Assembly: GCA_017163975.1 (NCBI GenBank)
Contig: JAFFSR010000309.1
Coordinates: 806,001-870,000, forward strand
DNA: 64,000 nt
Direction of reading: 5' to 3'
DNA from: Anastatus disparis
Taxonomy: Eukaryota > Arthropoda > Insecta > Hymenoptera > Eupelmidae
Under the pieces are notes generated by a model, which did not search any database, was not told where the DNA came from, and saw only the letters and a program-made list of their open reading frames with translations. Shown here one piece after another: positions 10,721 to 22,172 of the stretch (positions are counted from its first letter, which is position 1; each line of letters starts with the position of its first letter). Position numbers and translations under genes: made by a program.

Positions 10721-13158
10721 GGGTGATTCTATTCTAACGGGTAATCACATGTAATCGTTTAATAAACTATCAATAAAAGGTTCAAATATTATTAACCACA
10801 AATTTTTCATATACTTTCAGCTTGTAACTTTATGATCCGTTGACTTTTTAATCGCTAATTTCAATGTAGCTTTTATAGGGACCCTTAGACCGTATAAAAA
10901 GTAATCTCCCCTGTCTGTAATCATATATAAAATTTTTTTTAAACGTTGTAGAGATACAGGATAGATGAATTAATACTTCGGAAAGATCAAAAAATATTTT
11001 TTTCCATCCGTACATACATTTCAGCAGAATGGTTGAAAAAAAAATATTTTCTTTGACCCTTTGTTATTATAAAAAAAATGTATATTTTTTCATAGATAAA
11101 AAGCAATAATAATAAAAAATGTTATATTTGAATCTTATGAAAATATAAGCTATTTCTATCACATGGAAATATTGTTATTATATGTTTATTTCGCTAAAAA
11201 ATTGCTTTGTTGATCATAAAATACATTTTTGTTTATGTGTAAACATCATTTCACTTATGAAAGCTAAGTTACCTTTTCTACGATAATTCCCCTGGCTCTA
11301 AACATTTAACTGTCACAGATGATATAAGCGCATATTCAAATACGTAATAGACGTTTAAGAAAGTAGTAATGTACAACTAAAAAACTTTGTATAGCAGTGA
11401 ATGTTGAAGACCGTTTACTCGGTAAAAATTTCATTCAAATTATCAGGTAATCTCCCCTGGCATATAATTCCCCTGGCTTTTTTGAGATGCACTCACAATA
11501 TTCTAATTAAATAATAAAGTCAACAATTTTATTCATGAATTTCATACCATGGAGTGTTAAATTATTTGTACACTTGAAATTTAATACATATTATACTGCT
11601 TATAATTTTTAGATATTCAAAATTGAATATATATATATTTGTGGAGAATCTCCGAGTAAGCACATTCTCAAATCTTTTTGTAAACAATCACTGTAGTCAT
11701 ATTTACATACTGCACTATATACTACGTATATACTACAAATTAATAAAGCGAAATCAAAGGTTACATTGTAGTATTCAGAAAATAAAAATATCAGTTTGTC
11801 ATTAGCCTTGATGAAGAGTTTGTCGTTGATATCAAAGTAAGTATATAATTATTTGAATTTAAATGAAAGTTTTTGAAAAATCTGAATTGGAAAATCTATA
11901 AATTGATAATATATTATTTTAGATTGTATTGGTAATAAAATGGTTTCTACACGTGGACGTGGCGAACTTCCTACTAATCCTTTATCATCAAGTACACTTA
12001 ACTCCACTCCCAAACACAAAAATAATGTTATTATATATTTTGAAAAAGCAAACTTTCTCAAGTATGGATATATTTGTTCTTTAACTTTCTTCTAATAATG
12101 TTTAAAAATACATATTTCTGCTGTAACTCGCACGGAGAAAAATTGTATGGTAACGACAGCAATAAGGATATCGCTAAACACACGCAGCGATAGTTTGGGC
12201 TAAAACAAACTAAATATTGTGAACTTCAAACATTAACTTTTTAGTTATTTTCATAGTTAATGCAACTAAATGCCATTTGCTAAAAAAGACAAAAGAAAAA
12301 GCTAACATTTCAGCGCGAGATAATGATTTCCGTAGCCAAAAAATTTTAATCATAGCAACAATCATTAGCTAAAAAAGGCATTCTTTTTTCTTCTATAATT
12401 TTGTGTTCTGCAGCGATTAATATTACAACTAATGTCATAATCTTGAATGAAACAGCATGATTTTGTCGTCATTTCAACTATACGTAAGCGCTACATTAGC
12501 ATAAAACTTTGTAAACCATTTGACAGCTAAACGATCAGTCATAACCTTTATTTTTTTTAAAGTTGATATTAAAACTTTTGAGAATTCAAACCATACAAAA
12601 AAATTTCATCCACTTTCAAATATGCATTTATTTAATAACCATAAAAAATGTCATTGAAGATGTCAGCGCAAAACAATAGCTAATATTCACATCGATGGCA
12701 GCAAATAATGATAGTCTATTTTCGAATTCAAATTTTCGCTGTCTCAAACTAGCAAAAATTTTCGCTAATGGAACTATCTTTTTGTTGACTAATGCAATAT
12801 ATTTTTCTCCGTGCGTCGTTTTTTATTTTTAAAAATTCATCCATATATGGTAATAGCTAATTCTTAAGTATTTCAGATAGTTTAGAATCTTTGTTCGACA
12901 TAAATATTATTAGAAAATAGTATATCAAGTGATGGTAATAAAAAAAGTGATTCCCCTGGAATAAAAGTAATTTCTCTGTATCAGTATATTTTTTATCCAT
13001 CAGTTTTTCTGGGAATAACCTATGGACAGCTTGGCTACTTTGGGATATTGTTCTATTAGATATAACCATAAAAAAACCTGAGTAAAATTTTTAAAATGAA
13101 CACCTTTATTTTCTATTATTTCAAAATTTGAATTTGACCCGTTCGAATAGAATCACCC
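10721..13158. mobile_element. 2.4-kb TIR element, unclassified
   Basis: The left end GGGTGATTCTATTCTAACGG matches the right end inverted, with one mismatch over 22 bp. ATAT sits on both flanks (10717-10720 and 13159-13162), a possible 4-bp target duplication. The interior has no frame I recognise. A short motif, aat(c/t)(c/t)CCCTGG, recurs near 10904, 11289, 11452, 11468 and 12950. A 687-bp MITE is nested within it. Confidence 0.6.
12129..12815. mobile_element. 687-bp MITE with CGCACGGAGAAAAAT termini
   Basis: The inverted ends CGCACGGAGAAAAAT (12129) and its inverse ending 12815 match over about 16 bp. The interior contains many short forms of 'agctaa' and 'gctaatg' and no frame. It lies inside the 2.4-kb TIR element, so it is the younger of the two. 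Confidence 0.65.
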
Positions 13159-13379
13159 ATATAACTATTGTGTGAGTTGAAACTGTTGTTCTAGTATTTT
13201 AGTTAAATAATCAAGTAATCGAAGAGCTTGAGAACGATTAACCTTGTGCAAAGAAACCAAGATTTACTAACTTTTTAAGTAAGTTTACAGTTCACTTTTA
13301 CAAAGAAATAAAAAATTTTTTCTACTAAAATTTTTTCTTTAACAGAAATTTGAATTTTTACTTTTTTTTTGTTTTTAGA

Positions 13380-13678
13380 ATGGATCTATCAACACTCAAT
13401 AAAATTGCTGGAAGCGACTTCTTGCCAAGAGAAGAGTTACAGACTTGAAAAAAGATCACCAGTACATGGTTACAGCACTTATAGAGGTGAAAATACGATA
13501 TGGTGTCAAGATTGTAGCAGAATTCGAGCAAAGTTTTCAAATATTCTTACCAGAGAAGATTTCATCAGTAATTCTAGAAGATGAAGAATTTTTTTACAAA
13601 CTCTGCGATGAAACAAAGAAACTACGTTTGTTTGCAATATATTTGGGAGGAACTTCTTTCAAATTCGATCGGGTATAA
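13380..13678 (+). pseudogene. small TE-type ORF, possible OB-fold, frameshifted
   Basis: An ATG at 13380 opens a frame of about 22 codons (MDLSTLNKIAGSDFL...) that meets a TGA at 13446. A different frame then continues from about 13445 to a stop at 13678, with YMVTALIEVKIRYG, KIVAEFE and FQIFLPEKIS. The two parts read as one protein of roughly 100 residues broken by a small indel at 'cttgaaaaaagatc'. The pattern 'K+G.+IV.EL...F.+FLP.+' recalls a small protein family frequent in insect genomes and probably OB-like; this is recall only. Homopolymer slippage or assembly error could explain the break. Confidence 0.45.
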
Positions 13679-13689
13679 AAAATATATCT

Positions 13690-14060
13690 ACGAAATGATT
13701 TTTAAAACTATTTATTGTAACTTGTACCTAATAATACATAAATAAATAAAAATATGTTATCATTATACATTTGTTTTTTTTTTTATCATCACCACCTATA
13801 GTTATAATTATATTGAATTACCATAATAAAATATATTACAATATTCTATTTAAATATACCTAAATAATATAACTAAATATAATTGAATTTTTTTTTATTA
13901 CACTATTATATAGAAAAATACATTTTAATTTTTTCAAACAATCTCATTTTTATCTATCCAATTATTATGCTTGTTACTTAGACCTAACCACTTAACATAT
14001 ACACATTTACCACTTTTCTTTAAAACTTTTGTACCTTTGACGTGCTGGCTTGTGTAGCTC
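13690..14060. other. AT-rich spacer
   Basis: Simple AT-rich sequence between two oppositely oriented ORF relics; nothing else was seen. Confidence 0.5.
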
Positions 14061-14061
14061 T

Positions 14062-14475
14062 TCAACTACTCTTTGACGTTCTATCTTGAACTTCAGCTTT
14101 AGCAATATTCGATTGTCTGTTCATTTCTTCAATTATATATTCAATACTTGCAAAATTTCGTTGAGTCATATCATAGAGATAAGTTAATTTTTCGTCTATT
14201 TCTGCTTTATATATTTCAACTTTGTTCTCATATTTTTGCATAGCTTTAGCAACTTCTATAATTTTAGAAGATAAGAAATCAACTTCTTTCTGTAGTATAT
14301 TATTTAGTGAATTCAAACTAATCGCATTATTTGGATGATTAGCCTCTCCAATATTGCAAAGCCGCTTATTTTCTAAATCAAAATTACCATCTAATGTAAC
14401 ATTGAATCCAATACCTCAAGGACTACGACTCACTTTCGAGCCCTCAGGTTTTCTTCCAAACACATCAAAACTCAT
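14062..14475 (-). pseudogene. coiled-coil TE-type ORF with one stop
   Basis: From the ATG at 14475 the frame runs 138 codons to 14062 with a single in-frame TGA at 14418-14416, after 19 codons. It reads MSFDVFGRKPEGSKV at the start, GIGFNVTLDGNFDLENKRL after the stop, then a long Glu/Lys/Ile heptad region typical of a coiled coil. The 'RG+GF.LT.DG.(Y/F)D..NKRLCN+' block is one I recall from an arthropod mobile-element or virus-like gene set, always small and ending in a coiled coil. Its function is unknown to me. It follows the 15274-14486 ORF on the same strand by 10 bp, which suggests one transcription unit. Confidence 0.5.
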
Positions 14476-14485
14476 GTTACTACTA

Positions 14486-15274
14486 TTAATTTGAAAATTG
14501 TGTACGTCTATATATATGTCTGGCTTCACGTAGTTCCTCTATAATTGATTGGATTACATTGTTGTGATTATTATTCTCAGCAGATCGTTCGGCTATTAAT
14601 AATTGTAGTCTCTCGACAAGCTCATTTGGATCATCCCAGTAGACTAGATCTATGGAAGTATTTTTTTTTGCTATTTTATATTTAGGTATGAGACCTCCTT
14701 CGCTGGTAGACATTCTACTGCGATCACTGCGAAACATTGGTGCTATGATTTTTGAATATTTTCTACTCTTCGAAGAGCGTATATTCTCGAGATATTTCTT
14801 GTGATCTGTTGTACTTAAAAGATTATCATCTGGTTCTTTTTTAAAAAGCAATTCTATTAGACCACTGCTTTTAGAGAAACTTAAATCTTTTACTTTTATT
14901 ATTTTATCATCAAATTAAATTTGTGAATTACTTATCATGTATACCCCACTGACTTTTCTCACTCCGTATATGTTATCGATTTTGCTGCGGCTTCCTTTTA
15001 GCATTGATAAGAAGTCTGTCGGTTCATTTTCTTTATGCGCAAATACAAATGGTGGATGTACAGATTTGAATGATGAATTTGCAGAATTAAATGATGAATT
15101 CATCATTGTGCTATTCATCGGAGAAAAATCATCGCCATTAGAAGCATCATTATCAAACGCAGAACCCGAGTAATTATTATCGTTTACAATATAACTTGAT
15201 TCATCGAATCTCAATCTTTTTTTTGCCGATTTTCTGTTACTGTCTATAGCTGAAATGTGATTAGAACATGACAC
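14486..15274 (-). pseudogene. TE-type ORF with DPNELVERL block, one stop
   Basis: A single frame of 263 codons from the ATG at 15274 to the stop at 14486, interrupted only by an in-frame TAA at 14917-14915. The N-terminal third is Ser/Asn-rich and probably disordered. The middle has GVRKVSGVYMISNSQI directly before the stop and a GLIELLFKKEPDDN block after it. The C-terminal third has YWDDPNELVERLQLLIAERS and SIIEELREARHIY. I recall this combination from repeated, unnamed arthropod mobile-element proteins; I cannot name the function. With its neighbour at 14475 carrying exactly one stop too, decay appears recent. Confidence 0.5.
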
Positions 15275-15517
15275 ACTTTTAGTTGTCGAATCGACAAGCT
15301 TCTCAAGTGGTGTAATAACTGGTTTTAAAGTATTTTTGGTTTTACATAAATAATTATTTTTTTTTTTTTTTTCATGTTTCTATGTTAATAATAAAAATTT
15401 AATAAAAAATGTACAATTATATAATATTATGTATAATATAAAAATATATTATAATAGAAAATTTTTTATATAAAACAATGCATAAGTGTTACATTTTATA
15501 TTGATATGATAACCATG

Positions 15518-15557
15518 ATGGGGGTTGGTGAGTGGAACGAGCAGGTGGGTACCCCTA

Positions 15558-15560
<3 letters not shown>
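15518..15560 (+). repeat. microsatellite-linked GC block, copy 1
   Basis: A GGGGGTTGG...CGAGCAGG...ACCCCTAGTA block lies directly before a (TA)n run. The same block precedes (TA)n at 39656 (plus) and 31362 (minus). Confidence 0.7.
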
Positions 15561-15644
<84 letters not shown>

Positions 15645-15690
15645 GAACATTTGGATCAAAGCCGATGTATTACTAATGTATACATAAATA

Positions 15691-15745
<55 letters not shown>
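15559..15745. repeat. two (AT)n microsatellites
   Basis: Pure AT runs at 15559-15641 and about 15698-15745, separated by 55 bp of unique sequence. Confidence 0.95.
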
Positions 15746-15749
<4 letters not shown>

Positions 15750-15996
15750 AATATATGTATTGCATCATATGGATGCGTTCACAGACTTTTCATTGTTTTG
15801 CTTATGAAATTACGTTCGCATACAAATGGTTGTGTTAAACACGCTTTTTGAAGTTGCGCACCAGTAATGCTTAGTATATTGCTGTGTCCGAAAATCGACT
15901 GCACATACTGGGGGTTTCTTTATAGATAAGCTGTATCGACCGATCAAAAAGCTTCTTTAGAGCTATTTAACGCGTGATAAATTTTTTGAACACGGC

Positions 15997-16204
15997 GTGC
16001 GCAACCCCGAGAAGCATTTGGAACAAAGCCGATGTATAAGAAGAGTAAGAAAAAAAGATACTCTTGTGTCTTTTGTGTCAGACGATTGTGAGGACTTTGA
16101 TAATAACGGATTTCACTTCGTTAAAAATAATCACCGTCAACTTCACTGTAATCCTTTGAGTCGCAAAGGCGAATATTCGAGAGCCAACATTTTATTTCTT
16201 GCAG
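15997..16204 (+). pseudogene. candidate exon, product unknown
   Basis: About 69 open codons (ATG at 15997) end at a good donor, gcag/gtaaga. Charged, with SDDCEDFDNNGFHFVKNN. No domain recognised. Its opening, around 'catttggaacaaagccgatg', is a near-duplicate of 15647-15668, so a duplicated fragment is as likely as an exon. Confidence 0.3.
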
Positions 16205-16239
16205 GTAAGATAAAAATATTTCAACCTTTACTATGAATT

Positions 16240-17460
16240 ATATAAATTGAAATTATTTTCATTATTTAAATAAGATTAAAAGTATTATTTCTAGATAAAT
16301 TAAAAGTATTATTTTCATTGTTAAAATATGTTAGAATAAATTGCTCCGTTTTTAATGAAATTTATTATAATTAAAAATAGACTAAAAAATAAATGAGAAA
16401 AATTTTTTTCAATCAACTTATTATTTCTTAATGGAAAAAATAGTATTTATTATTTAATCTATTTTGAATATATATTCCAACCATATAAATTTTCATTATC
16501 ATAGACGATCTTAGACTTCTATTTATATACCTAACTCAAGTAGCGGTTGTTACTTGAACCTAATTCTGTCTTTGTCGCTCCATGATGAGAATAAATGATA
16601 GATGATAAAACCGTTACTTGAGATCTAATAGCTACACTGGAAAAAAAATTTCTTTGTAACGAAAAAAATTTTATTGTATCGAATAGATTCTTTCTGGTTA
16701 TAGGTGAAATACTTTTTATATCAATATCATTTATTCCGTCAGTGAAAATAACATTTTTAAATATCAATGAAATATTGCTCAACATACATAAGATATTTCT
16801 TAAACTTAAAAATATCTCATACTGGAAGTTATTAATTTTATTTAAAATTAATATTTCGTGATAAAAATAAAATTTTTTTCCTCCAATAAAATATTTTTAC
16901 GCATATAAAAAATATTTCGAATCAATTAATTTCTTCGTACCAAATATTGGCAAAGGGGAATTTGTAATTGGTTTCTCCTGGTCTTCTAGTTTTATTTCAC
17001 AGAGAAAAATTCAGAAAAATTTTTCTAAAATTTCCCCGGGGATTGAACCCCGGTCTACTACAGCATGAGCCAAGGGTTTGTAAATATAAAAACAATAAAT
17101 ATTGCACAAAAAGTATAAATATATATGTAAATGTTAATATTGCACAATTAATATCACAGTCAGTCACTAAATCTAATAATACTGAATAAGTAAGTCACAA
17201 ACTAAAATAAATAAAAGTGATATCACAAAGTAATCATAAAATACACACAATATAAATAAAAATAATCATATAAATAAAAATCAGTCATACAATATCTATC
17301 AGTCAAAATATTAAAATTTAAAAGAATTAAATTTATTACATAAAAAAATAAAGTAACAAGCGTACGCAATATCATGAAACGCAGTCAAGAATAAAATCAA
17401 ATAAAAACTCTCACTTACCAACCATTCAGCCAACACTCATACAAAAAATACACTCACGCC
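16240..17460. other. AT-rich interval without recognisable features
   Basis: No credible coding frame or paired terminal repeat was found. Confidence 0.45.
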
Positions 17461-17502
17461 TTAAGCCTATATAGAGGACGTTACAAAAGCAAATTAAATA
17501 AA

Positions 17503-17830
17503 TTAACATAGATTAACATAAATTAATAGTAAAAAGTATTGATCTAGGTCGAGCAAGTACCCTCTCACCGCTGATTTGAACCTACTGAAAGATGGAAGAT
17601 GTTTAATCTCAACAGGCAGGAAGTTCCAAAAATGCACACCTTGAACTTGGAAGGAATTCCTGCTAACCTCAGTACGCATAAAGGGCACTGCTAGATCCCT
17701 GGTTTCTCCCCTAGTAGCCACCCTGGGTACACATCTAGTAAAGAGACCCATTAAATGCTCCGGAGTATTCATAGGTATGGACTTATTTTAAATAAATGTA
17801 AATTGGAAGAGTGTAAATATGTTTAAATTT
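17503..17830 (-). pseudogene. LINE 3-prime fragment, ORF2 C-terminus
   Basis: The frame 17772-17503 carries the C-terminal signature of many jockey/CR1-type LINE ORF2 proteins: RTEVSRNSFQVQGVHFWNFL, then a 'LP..IK.LPS...FK.AVRGYLLD' pattern before the stop. The reverse transcriptase itself is absent. A second LINE fragment with the catalytic region lies at 20801 on the same strand; they could be from one family but not one contiguous copy. Confidence 0.65.
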
Positions 17831-17869
17831 AAAGAACAATCCGAGAAAAATCATACCTATTAAAAATAT

Positions 17870-18115
17870 TGTATGAACTATCATGTGAAATCTCATATGA
17901 AATCGTCTATGAAATCTCATATATATTCGTTGAATTTTGAAAATAAAATAAATATATGTGAGATCTCACGTTAGATCGCACATATATTTTTTTTATTTTA
18001 AAAATTTAACGAATATACATTGGATTCCATATGCAATCTCATAGGCGATTTCATGTGACATCTGATATGCAGTCTTGTGTGCGATCTCATATGTAATCTC
18101 ACATAGGATCTCTTA
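17870..18115. repeat. degenerate GAGATCTC-type array
   Basis: Irregular units of about 11-13 bp such as 'gaaatctcatat' and 'gagatctcacgt', related to the cleaner array at 20325. Local dyads are frequent. Confidence 0.6.
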
Positions 18116-18119
18116 TATA

Positions 18120-20324
18120 TTTTATTCAATTTAATAAATTTGAAAAAGATATTTATTACTTTTTTATTTTTTTCGGCTTGTTCTTTAAATTTTGACAAAT
18201 TTTAACATTAGCTATGATAATACCATTAATTTAGTTAAAATAAAAAATCCTTTGGAGCTGTTAATTTTTTATAAATTCAGATCGCAAATTAGACATCAAA
18301 GTTGAAAAAACTAACCTCAAAATACAATAAATTGAAAACTTTTATATAACTTTTCAAATATAAGATTTTGGTAGATTTCTTTAGTTGTCCGCACTCATGT
18401 TGAATCCTACTACTTTTTTTGTTGAAGTGAAAAACCCGATTAAATTCTCTATTTACTCATTAAGTTAGATAACAAATATTATCACAAGGAGGAGCTTCAT
18501 TATGCCCTCAATGTATTTAATTACATTAATATTATAAATATGTATTCAAATACAGAATATCATCATATTCGATAAATTTAGTGGAGCCACAAGACCCAAT
18601 GCATCTTGCCCGGGGTTAGTATTCCTTATTTTAGCCACTTCATTTAATTTGAATTGTATTTCATGGCGTCACTTTCTACTTCGGATCAGCTTTCGACTAA
18701 CTTTACCGATCGAAAATAGCTAAAAAATATATTTTGTTTTTATTTATTTTTTTTGGCTTATTCTTTGAGTTTGGACAAATTTACGCGCTTTCGCTTCTCA
18801 TTTGTTAAAATAAATAGATATTTACAAGTGAAAAAATTTTGATATATATTTTTATCAAAAATAAACGAAATCACTTATTTAGCTACTTTCGATGGGTAAA
18901 AAAGGTCTATACCTCATTTTTAAGAGTAAGCTGGAGCAAATGTGGTTACCGACCGAAAGGTAAAAATGTTATTTAATCCTAAATTAAATAATTATACTGT
19001 TTTAAAAAGAAATTGTTATCGAGTGCAATTTTTTATACAGACATGATTGTATAATAGATGTTTTTTTCATAATAATCAGCATATTTTAAACAAAAAGTAA
19101 GCAACCGTACTTACAGTTTAATAAATAGTTGTAGTATAGAATTTTTTAATTTTTAAATTTTCCTTTAATTATTTTGGTGAGTGCAATAGAGAAATAAATT
19201 TCGTGAATGTATTTGAAATTTTAATGCATTCCATTACGTTTAGTAGGAGAAAATTATACAACGGATGTTTACTTCTCGGTCGGTATCGAATCTGCTCCGA
19301 CCTGCTCTTGACGAATAGCATAATAATAAGATCAATTTATCATCTTACTTCTAATGTTTGGACTTAAATTGCATGTAAATATAATTCTTACTATGAAAAC
19401 TATGTGAATAGTCTGTATGAATATGATTATATATCATGGTTTAAAATTATATTCGAGCACGATTTTGAAATTTTTCAGATTACGGTAGATTTACGACTGA
19501 ATCATGAAAAGAAGCAATAAGATTGCGATAATACTTTAAAACAAAAGTAAAATCAATAATTCTTGAGTCAGAAAACCCTATATTATTTATATCTGTAAGA
19601 CGCTATTGTAAATGATATGTAAAAATAATTTATCAGTATGATAAAAAAAAGATAATAAGTACTGAGTCACTGTCAGTTCATTGAAGGTAGTTTGTCATAA
19701 TGTTCTAAACATAAATGAAGCTGCAACTGTTTTTACGGCGACATGCAAATTGTGTAACAATTGGTAAGACGTGTTATGCCGTAAATCTGAACCAGATGCA
19801 GCGTGCGTCATAGAACGACACTACCTATTGATTAGAAAAACTGTCATTAATCAGTGAACTGACCCCGAGCCTCGTATACATGATTTGGTCTGTGATATGA
19901 AATCAGTATCTCAATTTTTGAATAAACAAATTCTGTACAAACCTTTGTATACGAACGGCATCGCTCCAGACCTCACTGAAAAGTGATGGCCTTCTCGAGT
20001 ATAAAAGGCGATATGCATAATTGTAGTGACTAGTATTTTAACTATTACTTGTAAATATTGTCTAAATATTCGTAAAAAATTTGTTTGTTATTATTATTAT
20101 GTTATCGCCAAGTATAATTACACTCGAATATAGTTTAAAACCATAATCCATAATAGCATGCTTTAGATAACGATTGTTTTGTAGATGTAGTGTGGAATCA
20201 TTTAATCGTAATTTTAATAATATATATAATATATAAATAAATTGAATTATAGACCAAAATTCAGATTTTAGATTTGTTGACATTAATTACAACTATAAGT
20301 GTAGGAAAAAATTTTATTTCAGTT
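18120..20324. other. AT-rich interval with small inverted repeats
   Basis: Two inverted pairs are visible: CCGATCGAAAATAGCTAAA near 18705 against 18876-18900, and 'aagagtaagctggagca...taccgaccga' at 18922-18958 against 19275-19315. They look like MITE remnants. No gene was seen. Confidence 0.45.
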
Positions 20325-20517
20325 CACACGAGATCTCATATGAGATCTCATGTGAGATCTCATGTGAGATCTTATGTGAGATCGGGTATCGGGAAAAATT
20401 ATACTTCTCGCACATGAAATTTCACATGAGATCTCATATGAGATCTCGTTTCATTTTCAATCGTGAGATCTCATGTTAGATCTCGTGTGTGATCTCACGT
20501 GAGATCTCATGTCATTT
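20325..20517. repeat. array of GAGATCTCATGT units
   Basis: About 11 copies of a near-palindromic 12-mer, gagatctcatgt and variants, in three clusters; each unit contains GATC and most contain AGATCT. Confidence 0.85.
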
Positions 20518-20800
20518 TTTTCAGAGGCTATAAGTAATCAAATTTTACAAAATATATCTTGTAGCAATATATGTGATTCCATTTTTTTAAAGTTCATTTG
20601 AAATAAGTTTTAAATCATAAAACAGGAATAACTACGACTATGTCTCACGTTTTAGGCTACTTGAGATAGTATACGAAAAACGGGTACTGTAGTATGTTGT
20701 AAACAAGTGATGGTATTAGTAAATATACTGCCTATCCCTTGTTTTAAAGATACTCAGACGAGTAGACGTAATATACATACTGAGACCGTCTAAAACACTA

Positions 20801-21184
20801 CTAGTGTAATAATTTTACTGCCTTTTTGATTTTAGTATATGATTTTAAGGTACTCCGTTCTCTCCGTGTACCTTCCTCCACACTCTTGCGAGGCACCTGC
20901 GTGTAAATTTTCAGGTCGTCCGCATAAAATAGGTACTCGACACAATCAGAGTCAAGAGTTTCACATACGTCATTAAATAACAGAGGCCCCAGTACCGAAC
21001 CCTGTGGAACTCCTAGGTTGGTTGTCAGCCAATTCGATTCCTCATTTAAATGCGTGGAAACCATTTGCTTTCTCCCTGATGTATAGGAATTAATCCACAA
21101 GCGGGCAGCCATGGAAAGCCCCATCGATCTCAGCCTTGTAAGTAATTTGGAGGAAGAGAATGTCTTACTAAAGTCAAAAAGCAA
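20801..21184 (-). pseudogene. LINE reverse transcriptase fragment
   Basis: The frame contains LFDFSK (palm motif A region), LGVPQGSVLGPLLF (motif B region) and EYLFYADDLKIY (the catalytic YADD box), in the right order for a non-LTR reverse transcriptase. Spacing is compressed around LLFNDVCETL, where a few residues usually present are missing, and the second acidic residue expected after LFDFSK is not in place. Both ends are cut off, leaving 127 residues of a domain usually above 250. It cannot be active. Confidence 0.8.
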
Positions 21185-21219
21185 AAGTAACAGGTAAAAT
21201 ATTATAACACTATCTTTTT

Positions 21220-22172
21220 ATTTTCGAATGTAATAAAATTTCTTCAAACCTTTTCAATATTCTATCTGTTATTTTTTGTTTTTAGTCATTTTTCAAAAAG
21301 ATAAATACTTCGGTAATTTTATATTTAATGCTATATTTTAGGTAACTTTAGGTATTAAATAATATAGTATTCTTTAGAAATTATTCTTTAGAACATTTAT
21401 TCTAAATATTTTATGTTATTTTTTTTACTACATACATCATATTTTTTTTTAATTTCAGCTCTTGAAAGTACTGAAATGAATTAAGTAATTATCATCAAGT
21501 TTATACCTTTTATTTGATTTATCAATAGTTTTTGCTTGAGAAAATTTTGAAATTAATCAAGATATCGTCGAGTACTTCTGTATTTAATTCTTTCTTTTTA
21601 ATAATATACAATTCATAAAATGTTCAATTTATATTCTCTTTGATAAATCTTTGATAAATGAATATTTTTAAGATCAAAATTGTGTAATTTTATTTCTAAA
21701 AACTTGGCAAACGGGCCATTAGCTTGTAGCAACTTATATTTGAGAATTTGATGTCATAAGCTTCAAAATTATTTATGCCTTTTTAAACCTTTTTAAAATT
21801 TAAGGGAAGATATCCATTTTAATTGTAATACTTTTAATAATCTTTGTATTTTCAAGTGCTGTAAAATATATTAAATTTCACTAAATATCTACAAAATAAC
21901 TAGCCAGGCCCGTGGTTTAATATTTTATTAGTAAAATGCTCAATGTATCTGAGTACTGCTTTACAATTGAATTGTTAGCTAATTGAAGTGTGTTAAATAA
22001 TAATTACAAATATGAATCTATAAACCAATATTGTACATATACAACTTTTATCTGTCACAATAAACTGTCAATTTAAAGAAGTGAAATATTTAGTATTGTA
22101 GAATATGCTTTTCCAATTTTCCATGTTCTAATTTTTTTAATTAAAAGAGGATAAATACTAACTTGTATATAT
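21220..22172. other. AT-rich flank of the LTR element
   Basis: No feature was seen. It ends in ATAT at 22169-22172, the left copy of the LTR element target duplication. Confidence 0.5.
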
